Of a stretch of DNA of 37,375 nucleotides, positions 7,681 through 16,802 are shown in pieces. Origin of the DNA: UBA1715 sp036752345 (lineage in GTDB: Bacteria > Bacteroidota > Bacteroidia > Bacteroidales > UBA1715); contig DAIOSV010000019.1 in assembly GCA_036752345.1 (NCBI GenBank), positions 1 to 37,375 of the forward strand, given 5' to 3'. Position 1 is the first letter of the stretch. Every line of letters starts with the position of its first letter. The notes beneath the pieces are model-generated. The model worked only from the letters and a program-made list of their open reading frames with translations, searched no databases and had not been told where the DNA came from. Both the position numbers and the translations under genes were made by a program.

Positions 7681-9114
7681 ATGGACTCGGAAAACCTAAT
7701 CGAAACCGATAAATCACCTATTGGCGAACAACAAGAAGGTGAAAAAAGAGGTAGAAGACCTCGCAAAAAAGTTGCCGTATCAACCGAGAATGAGTTGCCT
7801 AAATCAACAGAATCGGAGGTCGCTAACATACCAGGCGAAATAGTTGAAACGAATTCAGAAGAAACGGAAATTGTAATAGAACAGGTAGAACAACCTATAG
7901 TGACGCCACAAGAAGAATCATGCGAAATACAACCAAAACCTGAAGAAAAAAGTCAAACTCCCCAACCACAACAAGAACAATCAAAATTTCACGAATTTGA
8001 TGGAATTATTAATGGTTCCGGAGTGCTCGAAATAATGCAAGAAGGCTATGGATACTTAAAATCAAGCGATTACAACTATTTGAATTCGCCTGATGATATT
8101 TATGTAAGTCAATCGCAAATAAAACTTTTTGGTCTTAAAACCGGAGATACCATTGAAGGTCCTATTCGTCCTCCCAAAGAAGGAGAGAAATATTTTCCTT
8201 TGGTAAAAGTTGAAAAAATCAATGGAAGAACTCCCGAGGAAGTTCGCGATCGTGTTCATTTTGACCACCTTACTCCTCTTTTCCCTGATGAAAAATTCAA
8301 TCTTACGGGAAAAGGACACAATGATTTATCTACAAGAATTATTGACCTTTTTACGCCAATTGGTAAAGGTCAACGCGGTTTGATTGTAGCACAACCTAAA
8401 ACAGGTAAAACTACATTGCTTAAAAATATAGCCAATGCAATCGCTGACAATCACCCGGAAGTATATCTTCTAATCCTTTTGATTGACGAACGTCCTGAAG
8501 AGGTTACCGATATGAAACGAAGTGTTCGCGCCGAAGTTATTTCATCTACGTTCGACGAACCATCTGATCGCCACGTGAAAATTGCCAACATTGTACTTGA
8601 AAAAGCAAAACGTTTGGTAGAATGCGGACATGACGTTTGTATATTGCTTGACTCAATTACCCGCTTGGCTCGTGCGTTCAATATGGCGCAACCTGCATCA
8701 GGAAAGATTCTTTCCGGAGGTGTTGATGCAAACGCATTGCACAAACCTAAACGCTTCTTCGGAGCAGCTCGTAACATTGAAAACGGTGGTTCTTTAACCA
8801 TCATAGCTACTGCCTTAACAGAAACAGGTTCAAAAATGGATGATGTAATTTTCGAGGAATTCAAAGGTACCGGTAATATGGAACTTCAGCTCGATCGCAA
8901 AATTTCAAATAAACGTATTTATCCTGCCGTTGACGTTAACTTGTCAAGCACCCGCCGTGATGACTTGTTGGTTGACAAAATGCGCTTGAATAAATGTTGG
9001 GTACTTCGCAAGTTCTTATCAGACATGAATCCTGTTGAAGCAATGGAATTTTTGAGTCAACAAATGCCTCTTACAAAAGACAACGACGAATTCCTTATTT
9101 CAATGGGAAAATAA
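7681..9114 (+). CDS. rho: Transcription termination factor Rho
   Basis: This ring ATPase ends transcription and releases RNA. Visible parts are a polar, probably disordered N-terminus (1-103) with a basic patch RGRRPRKK (23-30), the cold-shock-like RNA-binding domain (about 107-185), and the ATPase with P-loop AQPKTGKT (237-244), LIDERPEEV (268-276), Walker B ILLDS (321-325) and the Q-loop GGVDANALHKPKRFFGAARN (346-365). The usual N-terminal Rho_N helix bundle is absent: the first Met is at 7681 and the frame upstream has a stop at 7618-7620 with no other start. Rho proteins of Bacteroides are longer, with a large disordered insertion. The 284-base leader could allow autoregulation, as known for rho elsewhere. 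Confidence 0.96.
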   Translation: MDSENLIETDKSPIGEQQEGEKRGRRPRKKVAVSTENELPKSTESEVANIPGEIVETNSEETEIVIEQVEQPIVTPQEESCEIQPKPEEKSQTPQPQQEQSKFHEFDGIINGSGVLEIMQEGYGYLKSSDYNYLNSPDDIYVSQSQIKLFGLKTGDTIEGPIRPPKEGEKYFPLVKVEKINGRTPEEVRDRVHFDHLTPLFPDEKFNLTGKGHNDLSTRIIDLFTPIGKGQRGLIVAQPKTGKTTLLKNIANAIADNHPEVYLLILLIDERPEEVTDMKRSVRAEVISSTFDEPSDRHVKIANIVLEKAKRLVECGHDVCILLDSITRLARAFNMAQPASGKILSGGVDANALHKPKRFFGAARNIENGGSLTIIATALTETGSKMDDVIFEEFKGTGNMELQLDRKISNKRIYPAVDVNLSSTRRDDLLVDKMRLNKCWVLRKFLSDMNPVEAMEFLSQQMPLTKDNDEFLISMGK

Positions 9115-9161
9115 CCTCAAAAAAACACAGGCGGATAGCAAGTCAAAAAAATAATTTTTAC

Positions 9162-9169
9162 TAAATTTG
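9162..9169 (+). promoter_or_regulatory. -7 promoter element before nifJ
   Basis: TAAATTTG matches TAnnTTTG, 34 bases before the nifJ ATG. The -33 side is weak. Confidence 0.5.
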
Positions 9170-9203
9170 CCCGTAATTATAACAACTTAAAATTCTCAAA
9201 ATA

Positions 9204-12200
9204 ATGGCAGACAAAAAGAAATTTATGACGTGTGATGGAAACACAGCTGCAGCGCACATAGCGTATATGTTCACTGAAGTTGCTGCTATCTATCCTATCA
9301 CTCCGTCATCTCCAATGGCTGAAAATGTTGATGAATGGGCCGCAAAAGGTCGCAAAAACATGTTCGGTGAGACTGTACTAGTACAAGAAATGCAGTCTGA
9401 AGGTGGTGCTGCAGGAACTGTTCATGGTTCTTTGCAAGCAGGTGCATTAACAACTACCTTTACTGCATCACAAGGCTTGTTGTTGATGATTCCAAATATG
9501 TACAAAATTGCAGGTGAATTACTTCCTTGCGTTTTCCACGTTTCAGCCCGCACATTAGCATCACATGCGTTATGTATCTTTGGAGACCACCAAGATGTTA
9601 TGGCATGCCGTCAAACCGGTTTTGCTATGTTGGCAGAAAGTTCTGTACAAGAAGTAATGGACTTATCTGGCGTTGCACACCTTGCAACAATTAAAAGCCG
9701 TATTCCTTTCATGAACTTCTTTGATGGATTCCGTACATCTCACGAATATCAAAAAGTAGAAGTTGTAAACCAAGAAGATTTAGTTCCTCTTGTTGACCAA
9801 AAAGCATTAAAAGAATTCCGTGAAAGAGCATTATCTCCAGAACACCCAGTAATGCGTGGTATGGCTGAAAACCCAGACGTTTTCTTTGCTCATCGTGAAT
9901 CTTCTAACCCATATTATAATGCAGTAGCAGAAATTGTGTCTGAATACATGGACAAAGTAAGCGCTGTTACCGGACGTAAGTATCGTCCATTCGATTACTA
10001 TGGTGCTAAAGATGCTGAAAATATTATCATAGCAATGGGTTCTGTAACAGAATGTATCAAAGAAGTTATTGACTTTGAAAATGCAAAAGGCAAAAAACTT
10101 GGTTTGATTAACGTTCATTTATACCGTCCATTCTCTTTAAAATTCTTGAAAGAAGCTCTTCCTGCTTCTGCAAAACGCGTTTGCGTTCTTGACAGAACCA
10201 AAGAACCTGGAGCCAATGGCGAACCATTGTACCTTGACATAATTGACGCATTCAACGAACTTGGTCTTATCAACAAGATTGAAGTAGTTGGCGGTCGTTA
10301 CGGTTTAGGTTCTAATGACACTACTCCAGCACAAATCATAGCTGTTTACGAAAACTTAGAACTTCCAAAACCAAAGAATCATTTTACAGTTGGTGTGAAC
10401 GATGATGTTACATTCACATCTTTGCCTGTAGGTGAAGAAGTTTCTGTAGCACCAAGCGGAATGTTCCAAGCTAAATTCTACGGATTGGGAGCTGATGGTA
10501 CTGTTGGAGCTAACAAAAACTCAGTAAAAATTATTGGTGAAACAACCGATAAATATTGTCAAGCATATTTCTCTTACGATTCTAAGAAATCTGGAGGATT
10601 TACTTGTTCTCACCTTCGTTTTGGAGACCTACCTATTCATTCTACCTATTTGGTAACAACACCAAACTTTGTAGCATGCCACCAACAAGCATACTTAAAT
10701 ATGTATGATGTTACTCGTGGTTTGCAAAATGGTGGAACATTCCTTTTGAATACTATTTGGGATGGCGAAGAATTGGCTCACAATATTCCAAACAAAATCA
10801 AAGCATATTTTGCAAAACACAACATCAAAGTATACTATATCAATGCTACTAAGATTGCACAAGAAATAGGACTTGGAAATCGTACCAACACTATTCTTCA
10901 ATCAGCATTCTTCCGTATTACCGGAGTTATTGCTATAGACAAAGCGATAGAAGAAATGAAACACTTCATCGTAAAATCATATGGTAATAAAGGAGAAGAT
11001 GTTGTTAACAAAAACTATGCTGCTGTTGACCGCGGTGGTGAATTCAAAGAATTAACCATAGATAAATCATGGGCTTCTTTGACTGAAGAACCTACTGTTT
11101 ACACTGATGGTGACGACTTTATCAACAAAGTTGTTCGTCCTATCAATGCTCAAGATGGTGATTTACTACCAGTTTCTTCATTCAGTGGTATTGAAGACGG
11201 TACTTGGCGTTCAGGAACTGCAAAATACGAAAAACGCGGTGTTGGCTCATTCGTTCCTCAATGGAATCCGGAAAACTGTATCCAATGTAATAAGTGTGCA
11301 TACGTTTGCCCTCACGCTGCTATTCGTCCATTTGTAATGACCGAAGCAGAAAAAGCAGGATTTGGCGGAACAACTATCGAAATGAAAGCTCCTGCTACTA
11401 TGAAAGGTATGTTCTACGTTATGCAAGTTGACGTTAAAGACTGTCTTTCATGCGGTAACTGTGCTGATGTTTGTCCGGGCAATCCAAAACTTGGTAAAGC
11501 TCTTACTTTGGTTCCTTATGATGACAATTCAGAAGAAGCTGCAAAACAAGCAACTAATTGGAACTATTGCGTAAACAATGTGACTTCAAAACAAGATTTA
11601 GTTGACATTTCAGCTAACGTTAAAAATTCACAATTTGCACAACCATTGTTTGAATTCTCTGGTGCTTGTTCAGGTTGCGGTGAAACACCATACGTAAAAC
11701 TTATCTCACAATTATTTGGTGACCGCGAAATTGTAGCAAATGCTACGGGATGTACTTCAATCTACTCAGGTTCTGTTCCTTCTACTCCATATACAACGAA
11801 TACAAAAGGACAAGGACCAGCGTGGGCAAACTCATTGTTCGAAGATTTCTGCGAATTTGGTTTAGGTATGACTATCGCAAACAACAAAATGCGTAACCGT
11901 ATCAAAACATTATTCGAAACAGCTATGGCCGATGCCGAGACTTCAGCAGAATTCAAAGCAGCAGCTCAAGAATGGATTGCTGGCATGGAAGATGCGAACG
12001 CAAGCAAAGTTGCAGCTGAAAAATTGAAACCAATCATTGCAAACGGTGCTTCTAACGGCTGTCCTACTTGCACACAATTGCAAGAATTAAGTCATTACTT
12101 AGTAAAACGCTCACAATGGATAATTGGTGGTGACGGTGCTTCATACGATATCGGTTACGGAGGTCTTGATCACGTAATTGCAAGTGGCGAAGACGTTAAC

Positions 12201-12764
12201 ATTCTTGTAATTGATACCGAAGTATATTCAAATACCGGTGGTCAAGCATCTAAGGCTACTCCACTTGGAGCTATCGCTAAATTCGCTGCTGCAGGTAAGA
12301 GAGTTCGCAAAAAAGATATTGGTATGATTGCTGCTACATACGGCTATGTATACGTTGCACAAATTGCAATGGGTGCAGATCAAGCACAATGCTTGAAAGC
12401 TATACGCGAAGCTGAAGCATACCACGGACCATCTATAATTATTGCATACGCTCCTTGTATCAACCATGGCTTGAAAAAAGGTATGGGAAAATCACAAGCA
12501 GAAGAAGCTGCTGCAGTAGAATCAGGTTACTGGCACTTATGGCGTTACAATCCAACGCTTGAAGCTGAAGGTAAAAACCCATTCACTCTCGACAGCAAAG
12601 AACCAAATTGGGATGGTTTCAAAGAATTCTTGAAAGGTGAAGTTCGCTATGCATCAGTAATGAAGCAGTTCCCGAACGAAGCTGAAGAATTATTTAATGC
12701 TGCTCAAGAAATGGCTAAAAAACGCTATGCTTCATACGTAAGAATGGCTAATACGCAATGGTAG
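9204..12764 (+). CDS. nifJ: Pyruvate:ferredoxin (flavodoxin) oxidoreductase
   Basis: This 1186-residue single-chain enzyme oxidises pyruvate and CoA to acetyl-CoA and CO2, passing electrons to ferredoxin or flavodoxin in the cytoplasm of anaerobes. The fused domains appear in order: N-terminal pyrimidine-binding domain (YPITPSSPMAE near 31-41), transketolase C-like and gamma-type domains (to about 640), two 4Fe-4S ferredoxin motifs CxxCxxCxxxC (near 692 and 747), CSGCGETPY (near 822) and the thiamine-diphosphate domain with GGDGASYDIGYGG (near 975) and the later NTGGQASKAT. Length is normal for the family. It has its own promoter and a strong terminator and is thus probably monocistronic. Synonymous codon choice looks more restricted than in neighbours, consistent with high expression (impression, not measured). 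Confidence 0.97.
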   Translation: MADKKKFMTCDGNTAAAHIAYMFTEVAAIYPITPSSPMAENVDEWAAKGRKNMFGETVLVQEMQSEGGAAGTVHGSLQAGALTTTFTASQGLLLMIPNMYKIAGELLPCVFHVSARTLASHALCIFGDHQDVMACRQTGFAMLAESSVQEVMDLSGVAHLATIKSRIPFMNFFDGFRTSHEYQKVEVVNQEDLVPLVDQKALKEFRERALSPEHPVMRGMAENPDVFFAHRESSNPYYNAVAEIVSEYMDKVSAVTGRKYRPFDYYGAKDAENIIIAMGSVTECIKEVIDFENAKGKKLGLINVHLYRPFSLKFLKEALPASAKRVCVLDRTKEPGANGEPLYLDIIDAFNELGLINKIEVVGGRYGLGSNDTTPAQIIAVYENLELPKPKNHFTVGVNDDVTFTSLPVGEEVSVAPSGMFQAKFYGLGADGTVGANKNSVKIIGETTDKYCQAYFSYDSKKSGGFTCSHLRFGDLPIHSTYLVTTPNFVACHQQAYLNMYDVTRGLQNGGTFLLNTIWDGEELAHNIPNKIKAYFAKHNIKVYYINATKIAQEIGLGNRTNTILQSAFFRITGVIAIDKAIEEMKHFIVKSYGNKGEDVVNKNYAAVDRGGEFKELTIDKSWASLTEEPTVYTDGDDFINKVVRPINAQDGDLLPVSSFSGIEDGTWRSGTAKYEKRGVGSFVPQWNPENCIQCNKCAYVCPHAAIRPFVMTEAEKAGFGGTTIEMKAPATMKGMFYVMQVDVKDCLSCGNCADVCPGNPKLGKALTLVPYDDNSEEAAKQATNWNYCVNNVTSKQDLVDISANVKNSQFAQPLFEFSGACSGCGETPYVKLISQLFGDREIVANATGCTSIYSGSVPSTPYTTNTKGQGPAWANSLFEDFCEFGLGMTIANNKMRNRIKTLFETAMADAETSAEFKAAAQEWIAGMEDANASKVAAEKLKPIIANGASNGCPTCTQLQELSHYLVKRSQWIIGGDGASYDIGYGGLDHVIASGEDVNILVIDTEVYSNTGGQASKATPLGAIAKFAAAGKRVRKKDIGMIAATYGYVYVAQIAMGADQAQCLKAIREAEAYHGPSIIIAYAPCINHGLKKGMGKSQAEEAAAVESGYWHLWRYNPTLEAEGKNPFTLDSKEPNWDGFKEFLKGEVRYASVMKQFPNEAEELFNAAQEMAKKRYASYVRMANTQW

Positions 12765-12784
12765 AATAACATTCTACTGTATAA

Positions 12785-12822
12785 TAAAAAAGCAGAAAGG
12801 AAAAATCCCTTCTGCTTTTTTT
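12785..12822 (+). terminator. Intrinsic terminator after nifJ
   Basis: AGCAGAAAGG (12791-12800) pairs with CCCTTCTGCT (12807-12816) with one mismatch around a 6-base loop. It is flanked by an A run before and a T run after, 20 bases past the nifJ stop. Confidence 0.85.
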
Positions 12823-12837
12823 ATATACTTAGCTCAA

Positions 12838-12862
12838 TAAAAAAAGGCGCAAATAATGCGCC
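12838..12862 (-). terminator. Intrinsic terminator after mtaB
   Basis: On the minus strand GGCGCA, a 5-base loop and TGCGCC (12862-12846) are followed by TTTTTT. It lies 20 bases past the mtaB stop, so nifJ and mtaB converge on back-to-back terminators. Confidence 0.8.
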
Positions 12863-12882
12863 CTCTAATACCTCAAATTTTC

Positions 12883-14172
12883 TTACACTTCTTCTCCAAA
12901 CATTCGCCCGTCTTTGTAGCGCAACTTAATTGTAAGCACCTGATTATGAGCATTCTGTGATAATTTTGCTTCAACTTTGATATAATTATCGGCAAAACCA
13001 ACTTGATACCCTTCTTTGTTTCGAGTCTCAAATAATACAGGTCGAATTTGTCCGTCAAAACGTTTATAAAACGCTTGGTGTAATTGTTCAGACAACTCAT
13101 GAAGTTTGGCACTTCGTTGTGTTCGCACCGATTCTTGAATGTGAGGTTTAATTTTCAAAGCATCGGTATTTTCCCGTTCTGAATACGTAAACACATGCAC
13201 AAAGCTCACTCCAAGAGAATTAATAAAGTTATATGATTTCTCAAAATATTCGTCTAATTCTCCTGCAGAACCCACCATTACGTCCATGCCGATAAACGCA
13301 TCGGGAATGCGAGCATGCACCTCTTGAATGCGACGAGCAAAAAAGTCGGTATTATAACGACGGCGCATAAGGCGCAAAACCTCGTCGCTGCCAGATTGTA
13401 AAGGAATATGAAAATGAGGCATAAATGCACGAGAGTGTGCCACAAAATCTATAACCTCGTCGGTTAAGTGATTGGGTTCTATTGAAGAAATTCGGAATCG
13501 CTCTATGCCTTGCACCGCATCTAACGCGCGGAGTAAGTCTATAAACTTCTCTCCCGTTGTTTGTCCAAAATCGCCGATATTTACGCCACTCAAAACTATT
13601 TCTTTTACACCACGAGCAGCAATTTCTTCTGCTTGCCCCACCAATGTTTGAATGTCGGTATTCCGGCTCTTTCCCCGTGCCAACGGGATTGTACAGTATG
13701 AACAACGATAATTGCAACCATCTTGCACTTTAAGGAACGAGCGTGTTCGTTCCGAACAAGAATATGCTCCATTGAAGTCTGTAGCCGTTTCGATTGGCGA
13801 AACTTGCATTGCCAAAACTTCTTCTTCCGCGTCAAATTCGTGCATTTTTTCGATAAGAGAAAATTTCTCCTTAACGCCAAGCACCAACGAAACACCTTCT
13901 ATTGCGTTAATTTCGGGTGCTTTTAATTGTGCGTAGCAACCCATGACAATAATTTTTGCTTCCGGATTCCGACGATGTGCAGCACGAATAGCCTGCCGAC
14001 TTTTTTTATTGGCCGACTCCGTTACACTACATGAATTTACTATATAATAATCAGCAACACCTGAAAAAGCCACATGTGCATAACCTTGTTCGGTAAGTGA
14101 ACGAGAAAGCGCATCGGTTTCTGCATAATTGAGTTTGCATCCAAGTGTATATAAGCCAACGGTTTTTGCCAT
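12883..14172 (-). CDS. mtaB: tRNA t6A37 methylthiotransferase MtaB
   Basis: This radical-SAM enzyme adds a methylthio group to threonylcarbamoyl-adenosine 37 of tRNAs. The 429-residue protein has the N-terminal UPF0004 domain with cysteines C12, C48 and C79 for the first Fe-S cluster, the radical-SAM motif C153-x3-C157-x2-C160, and a C-terminal TRAM-like strand region. The N-terminal YTLGCKLNYAETD is characteristic of MtaB rather than MiaB or RimO. I chose the ATG at 14172 (MAKTVGLYTLGC); the frame stays open to 14247 but the extra 25 residues precede a good promoter and resemble no family sequence. It is divergent from the GH9 gene and convergent with nifJ. Confidence 0.94.
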   Translation of the reverse strand: MAKTVGLYTLGCKLNYAETDALSRSLTEQGYAHVAFSGVADYYIVNSCSVTESANKKSRQAIRAAHRRNPEAKIIVMGCYAQLKAPEINAIEGVSLVLGVKEKFSLIEKMHEFDAEEEVLAMQVSPIETATDFNGAYSCSERTRSFLKVQDGCNYRCSYCTIPLARGKSRNTDIQTLVGQAEEIAARGVKEIVLSGVNIGDFGQTTGEKFIDLLRALDAVQGIERFRISSIEPNHLTDEVIDFVAHSRAFMPHFHIPLQSGSDEVLRLMRRRYNTDFFARRIQEVHARIPDAFIGMDVMVGSAGELDEYFEKSYNFINSLGVSFVHVFTYSERENTDALKIKPHIQESVRTQRSAKLHELSEQLHQAFYKRFDGQIRPVLFETRNKEGYQVGFADNYIKVEAKLSQNAHNQVLTIKLRYKDGRMFGEEV

Positions 14173-14198
14173 ATCGCAATAAAATTCTGTAACGCTGG

Positions 14199-14206
14199 CA
14201 AAGATA
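14199..14206 (-). promoter_or_regulatory. -7 promoter element for mtaB
   Basis: The minus strand reads TATCTTTG here, matching TAnnTTTG, 26 bases before the chosen ATG. It supports that start over the longer reading. The -33 element is unclear. Confidence 0.5.
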
Positions 14207-14326
14207 ATATATTTTGCCAATTGGCTATTTATTGGCGATTGGTACACGTTTCAAAAAATAGTATCTTTAGAAAAAATATCAGGAATATTTTATAATTTAG
14301 CCTAATTAAAAACTAAAAACGCCGAT

Positions 14327-16024
14327 ATGAAACTCTCAAAAGTTGCATTAACAGTAACTCTAGCGATTTTATCTACTATGCAAAGCTTTTCTCAAACAAA
14401 CAGTATTCGCGTAAATCAAATTGGATATTACGCCAACAAAAACAAACTTGCATTCATTGCGAACAAACAAGCACAAACATTTGATATAAAAGATGCAAAA
14501 ACTAACGCTGTTGTGTATTCAAATACATTGAGCAATGAAACGTATTGGAATTTATCGGAAGAAAATCTACAAATCGCCGATTTTTCGGACTTTAACCAAA
14601 TTGGCACATACTATATTTCGTGCGGAGAAGAAAACTCCTATCAGTTTGCCATAACAGACCAACGACTTTTCCGCCCTATTTCTCAAGCAGCACTTAAAGC
14701 GTTCTATTACTGGCGTGCGTCAACCGAGTTGTTGCCACAGCATGCCACATTCAATGGGATTGACTATTCGCGCAAAATGGGTCACGCCGATACCAACGTG
14801 ATTATTCATAAATCGGCTGCAACCGCTACCCGTCCCGAAGGAACAATAGTTTCAGCGCCCAAAGGTTGGTACGATGCCGGTGATTACAATATTTACGTAG
14901 TAAATGCTGGAATGTCATATCATGCACTTGCTTTCGCATATGAAATGTTTCCCGAATACTACAAACAACTGTCGTTGAACATTCCTGAAAGTGGCAATGG
15001 CGCACCTGACATTCTTAACGAAATGAAATGGGAACTTGATTGGCTGTTTGCCATGCAAGACGAAGATGGCGGCGTGTACAACAAATTGTCTTCACTCTAT
15101 TTTTGCAGCATGATAATGCCCGACGAAGACAAGCTTGACCGATACATGATAGGAAAATCAACATCAGCTGCGCTTGATTTTGCTGCAATGATGGCAATGT
15201 CGGCTCGAATTTTTGCAGAGTACGAACACATTTTTCCACACGTTTCAGAGAGAGCGCTCAAAGCTGCAGAACGCGCATGGGATTGGGCCGCAGCAAATCC
15301 CGATATTTATTACAGCAATCCTATTGATGTTCATACGGGAAATTACAAAGACTCACACCTTGCCGATGAAAAATTTTGGGCTGCGTCGGAATTGTTTATA
15401 ACCACCGGAAAACAATCATATTACGATGCGCTCGATTTTTCCGAACCATTTGGCATTCCTGAATGGCATACCCTAAATACGCTCGGTTTAATGTCGCTCA
15501 CACTTCACAAAGATAAATTGCCTAAAAATTCAGTAGTATTGCAACAATTCAAAACATTGACAGACAGCGTGTTTGCAACCTATCAAAAATCGGCAAATAA
15601 AGTTCCTATTGAGGTATTTCCTTGGGGAAGCAACGGCGTGATTTCATCAGCCGGAGCGATTCTTGGTTTGGCATACAAAGAATACAACGATGAAAAATAT
15701 CGTGAGGCAACTCTTTCTACCTGGAATTATCTTATGGGATGCAACCCAACCGGTTATTGCTTTGTGTCGGGATTCGGCTCTCAATCGCCAAAACATTTCC
15801 ACGACAGACGCAGTACTGCTGATGGAATTGACGAACCTATACCGGGATACATCTGCGGAGGCGCAACCAATGCGGTTACTCGCGATTGTGGAGAGAAAAA
15901 ATATCCATCAACAGCTCCGGCTGCATGCTATTTAGACAAAGTATGCAGTTTTTCAACCAACGAAATTGCTATCAATTGGAATGCTCCGTTTGCGCTATTG
16001 GCAGGAATGATTGATAATTTATAA
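14327..16024 (+). CDS. Secreted glycoside hydrolase family 9 (endoglucanase-type)
   Basis: The 565 residues contain a signal peptide (1-23), an N-terminal CelD-type Ig-like domain (about 25-110, VNQIGYYANKNKLAFI) and an alpha/alpha-barrel GH9 catalytic domain. The catalytic-base motif DAGD is at 183-186. The C-terminal GH9 signature is complete: YLDKVCSFSTNEIAINWNA, with the likely catalytic acid E546; an HFHDRRS segment near 495 is the family's histidine motif. GH9 enzymes cut beta-1,4-glucans such as cellulose, lichenin or xyloglucan by inversion. No dockerin, carbohydrate-binding module or T9SS tail is seen, so it probably works in the periplasm or at the envelope. No SusC/D or other glycosidase gene lies near, so it is not part of an obvious utilisation locus. 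Confidence 0.93.
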   Translation: MKLSKVALTVTLAILSTMQSFSQTNSIRVNQIGYYANKNKLAFIANKQAQTFDIKDAKTNAVVYSNTLSNETYWNLSEENLQIADFSDFNQIGTYYISCGEENSYQFAITDQRLFRPISQAALKAFYYWRASTELLPQHATFNGIDYSRKMGHADTNVIIHKSAATATRPEGTIVSAPKGWYDAGDYNIYVVNAGMSYHALAFAYEMFPEYYKQLSLNIPESGNGAPDILNEMKWELDWLFAMQDEDGGVYNKLSSLYFCSMIMPDEDKLDRYMIGKSTSAALDFAAMMAMSARIFAEYEHIFPHVSERALKAAERAWDWAAANPDIYYSNPIDVHTGNYKDSHLADEKFWAASELFITTGKQSYYDALDFSEPFGIPEWHTLNTLGLMSLTLHKDKLPKNSVVLQQFKTLTDSVFATYQKSANKVPIEVFPWGSNGVISSAGAILGLAYKEYNDEKYREATLSTWNYLMGCNPTGYCFVSGFGSQSPKHFHDRRSTADGIDEPIPGYICGGATNAVTRDCGEKKYPSTAPAACYLDKVCSFSTNEIAINWNAPFALLAGMIDNL

Positions 16025-16028
16025 TTGA

Positions 16029-16790
16029 TTACGAATTTTTCAATTCGCCACCACCCATAAATGCGTTTATGTGAAGTATCAATCGTTTGTCTGATGTGGC
16101 GGGAACGGTTTTTCGTTTATCGTCAAATCCGCCAATAAAAGCATGGGATTCTAATTCAACCGTCCACGTTTCGGGAACGTACAACACAATACCCCCCAAC
16201 ATTGAATTACAATAGAGATGCGTTTCGCCATCTTGTAGAAACGTGTCGCGTAAATCCAACTCAATGCCACCCATCACAACTCTGAGGTTTCCTCCACGAA
16301 AAATTGGTTCATTAAAATGGAGTTTTTGACCACTCATAAATTCGTTGTAATCTACGGTTCCTTTCCCTCCTGTTTGCGCTTCATGAATGTCGCATGACTT
16401 ATCGCAACAATTATGTTTCGAGGTTTCTTCTTCAGATTTTATTTTTATCCGTGACGTGTGAAACATAAGCATAATCACACCAGAATAAATAACAATCAAC
16501 GGCCACCATGTTTCCATAAAATTTTGAGGAAGATCAATAACCGGAATACGTGGCAAATCAAAAAACACACCGATTCCCAAGAACAAGAATCCCTCCATAA
16601 ATTTTGACTTACTCAATTGAGCGAGACCTACAATTATACACAACATCTGCCATGAAATAACCGCACGACGCCATTCGCCTAAAATATCAATATCAAGATT
16701 GGCTAACAAAAAAACGACGCCAATCACAATGAAGATGATACCAAACGTGATTCTTCCGGAATGTGTTTTTACAATGTCTTTTTCTTCCAT
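16029..16790 (-). CDS. LiaF-like four-helix membrane protein with a Cys/His cluster
   Basis: Four hydrophobic segments (about 13-31, 45-60, 64-80, 95-111) are followed by a soluble C-terminal beta domain (about 160-250) with recurring FRGGNLRVVMGGIELDLRD and SMLGGIVLYVP units. This is the layout of the LiaI-LiaF-like/DUF5668 family, whose members are linked to cell-envelope stress sensing in Firmicutes; that role is only an analogy here. The linker carries H126, C128, C129, C133 and H136 (HNCCDKSCDIH), which could bind metal. The gene lies 12 bases downstream of rlmH on the same strand and meets the GH9 gene tail to tail with 4 bases between. ATG at 16790. Confidence 0.75.
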   Translation of the reverse strand: MEEKDIVKTHSGRITFGIIFIVIGVVFLLANLDIDILGEWRRAVISWQMLCIIVGLAQLSKSKFMEGFLFLGIGVFFDLPRIPVIDLPQNFMETWWPLIVIYSGVIMLMFHTSRIKIKSEEETSKHNCCDKSCDIHEAQTGGKGTVDYNEFMSGQKLHFNEPIFRGGNLRVVMGGIELDLRDTFLQDGETHLYCNSMLGGIVLYVPETWTVELESHAFIGGFDDKRKTVPATSDKRLILHINAFMGGGELKNS

Positions 16791-16802
16791 GGTGGGTAAA
16801 GT

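Noticed and set aside
8451..8864. 137-residue open frame on the minus strand inside rho
   Set aside because: Antisense shadow of a strongly conserved coding region; no promoter or recognisable domain.
14216..14225. GCCAATTGGC palindrome between mtaB and the GH9 gene
   Set aside because: Ten bases only, no flanking partner site; chance is a sufficient explanation.
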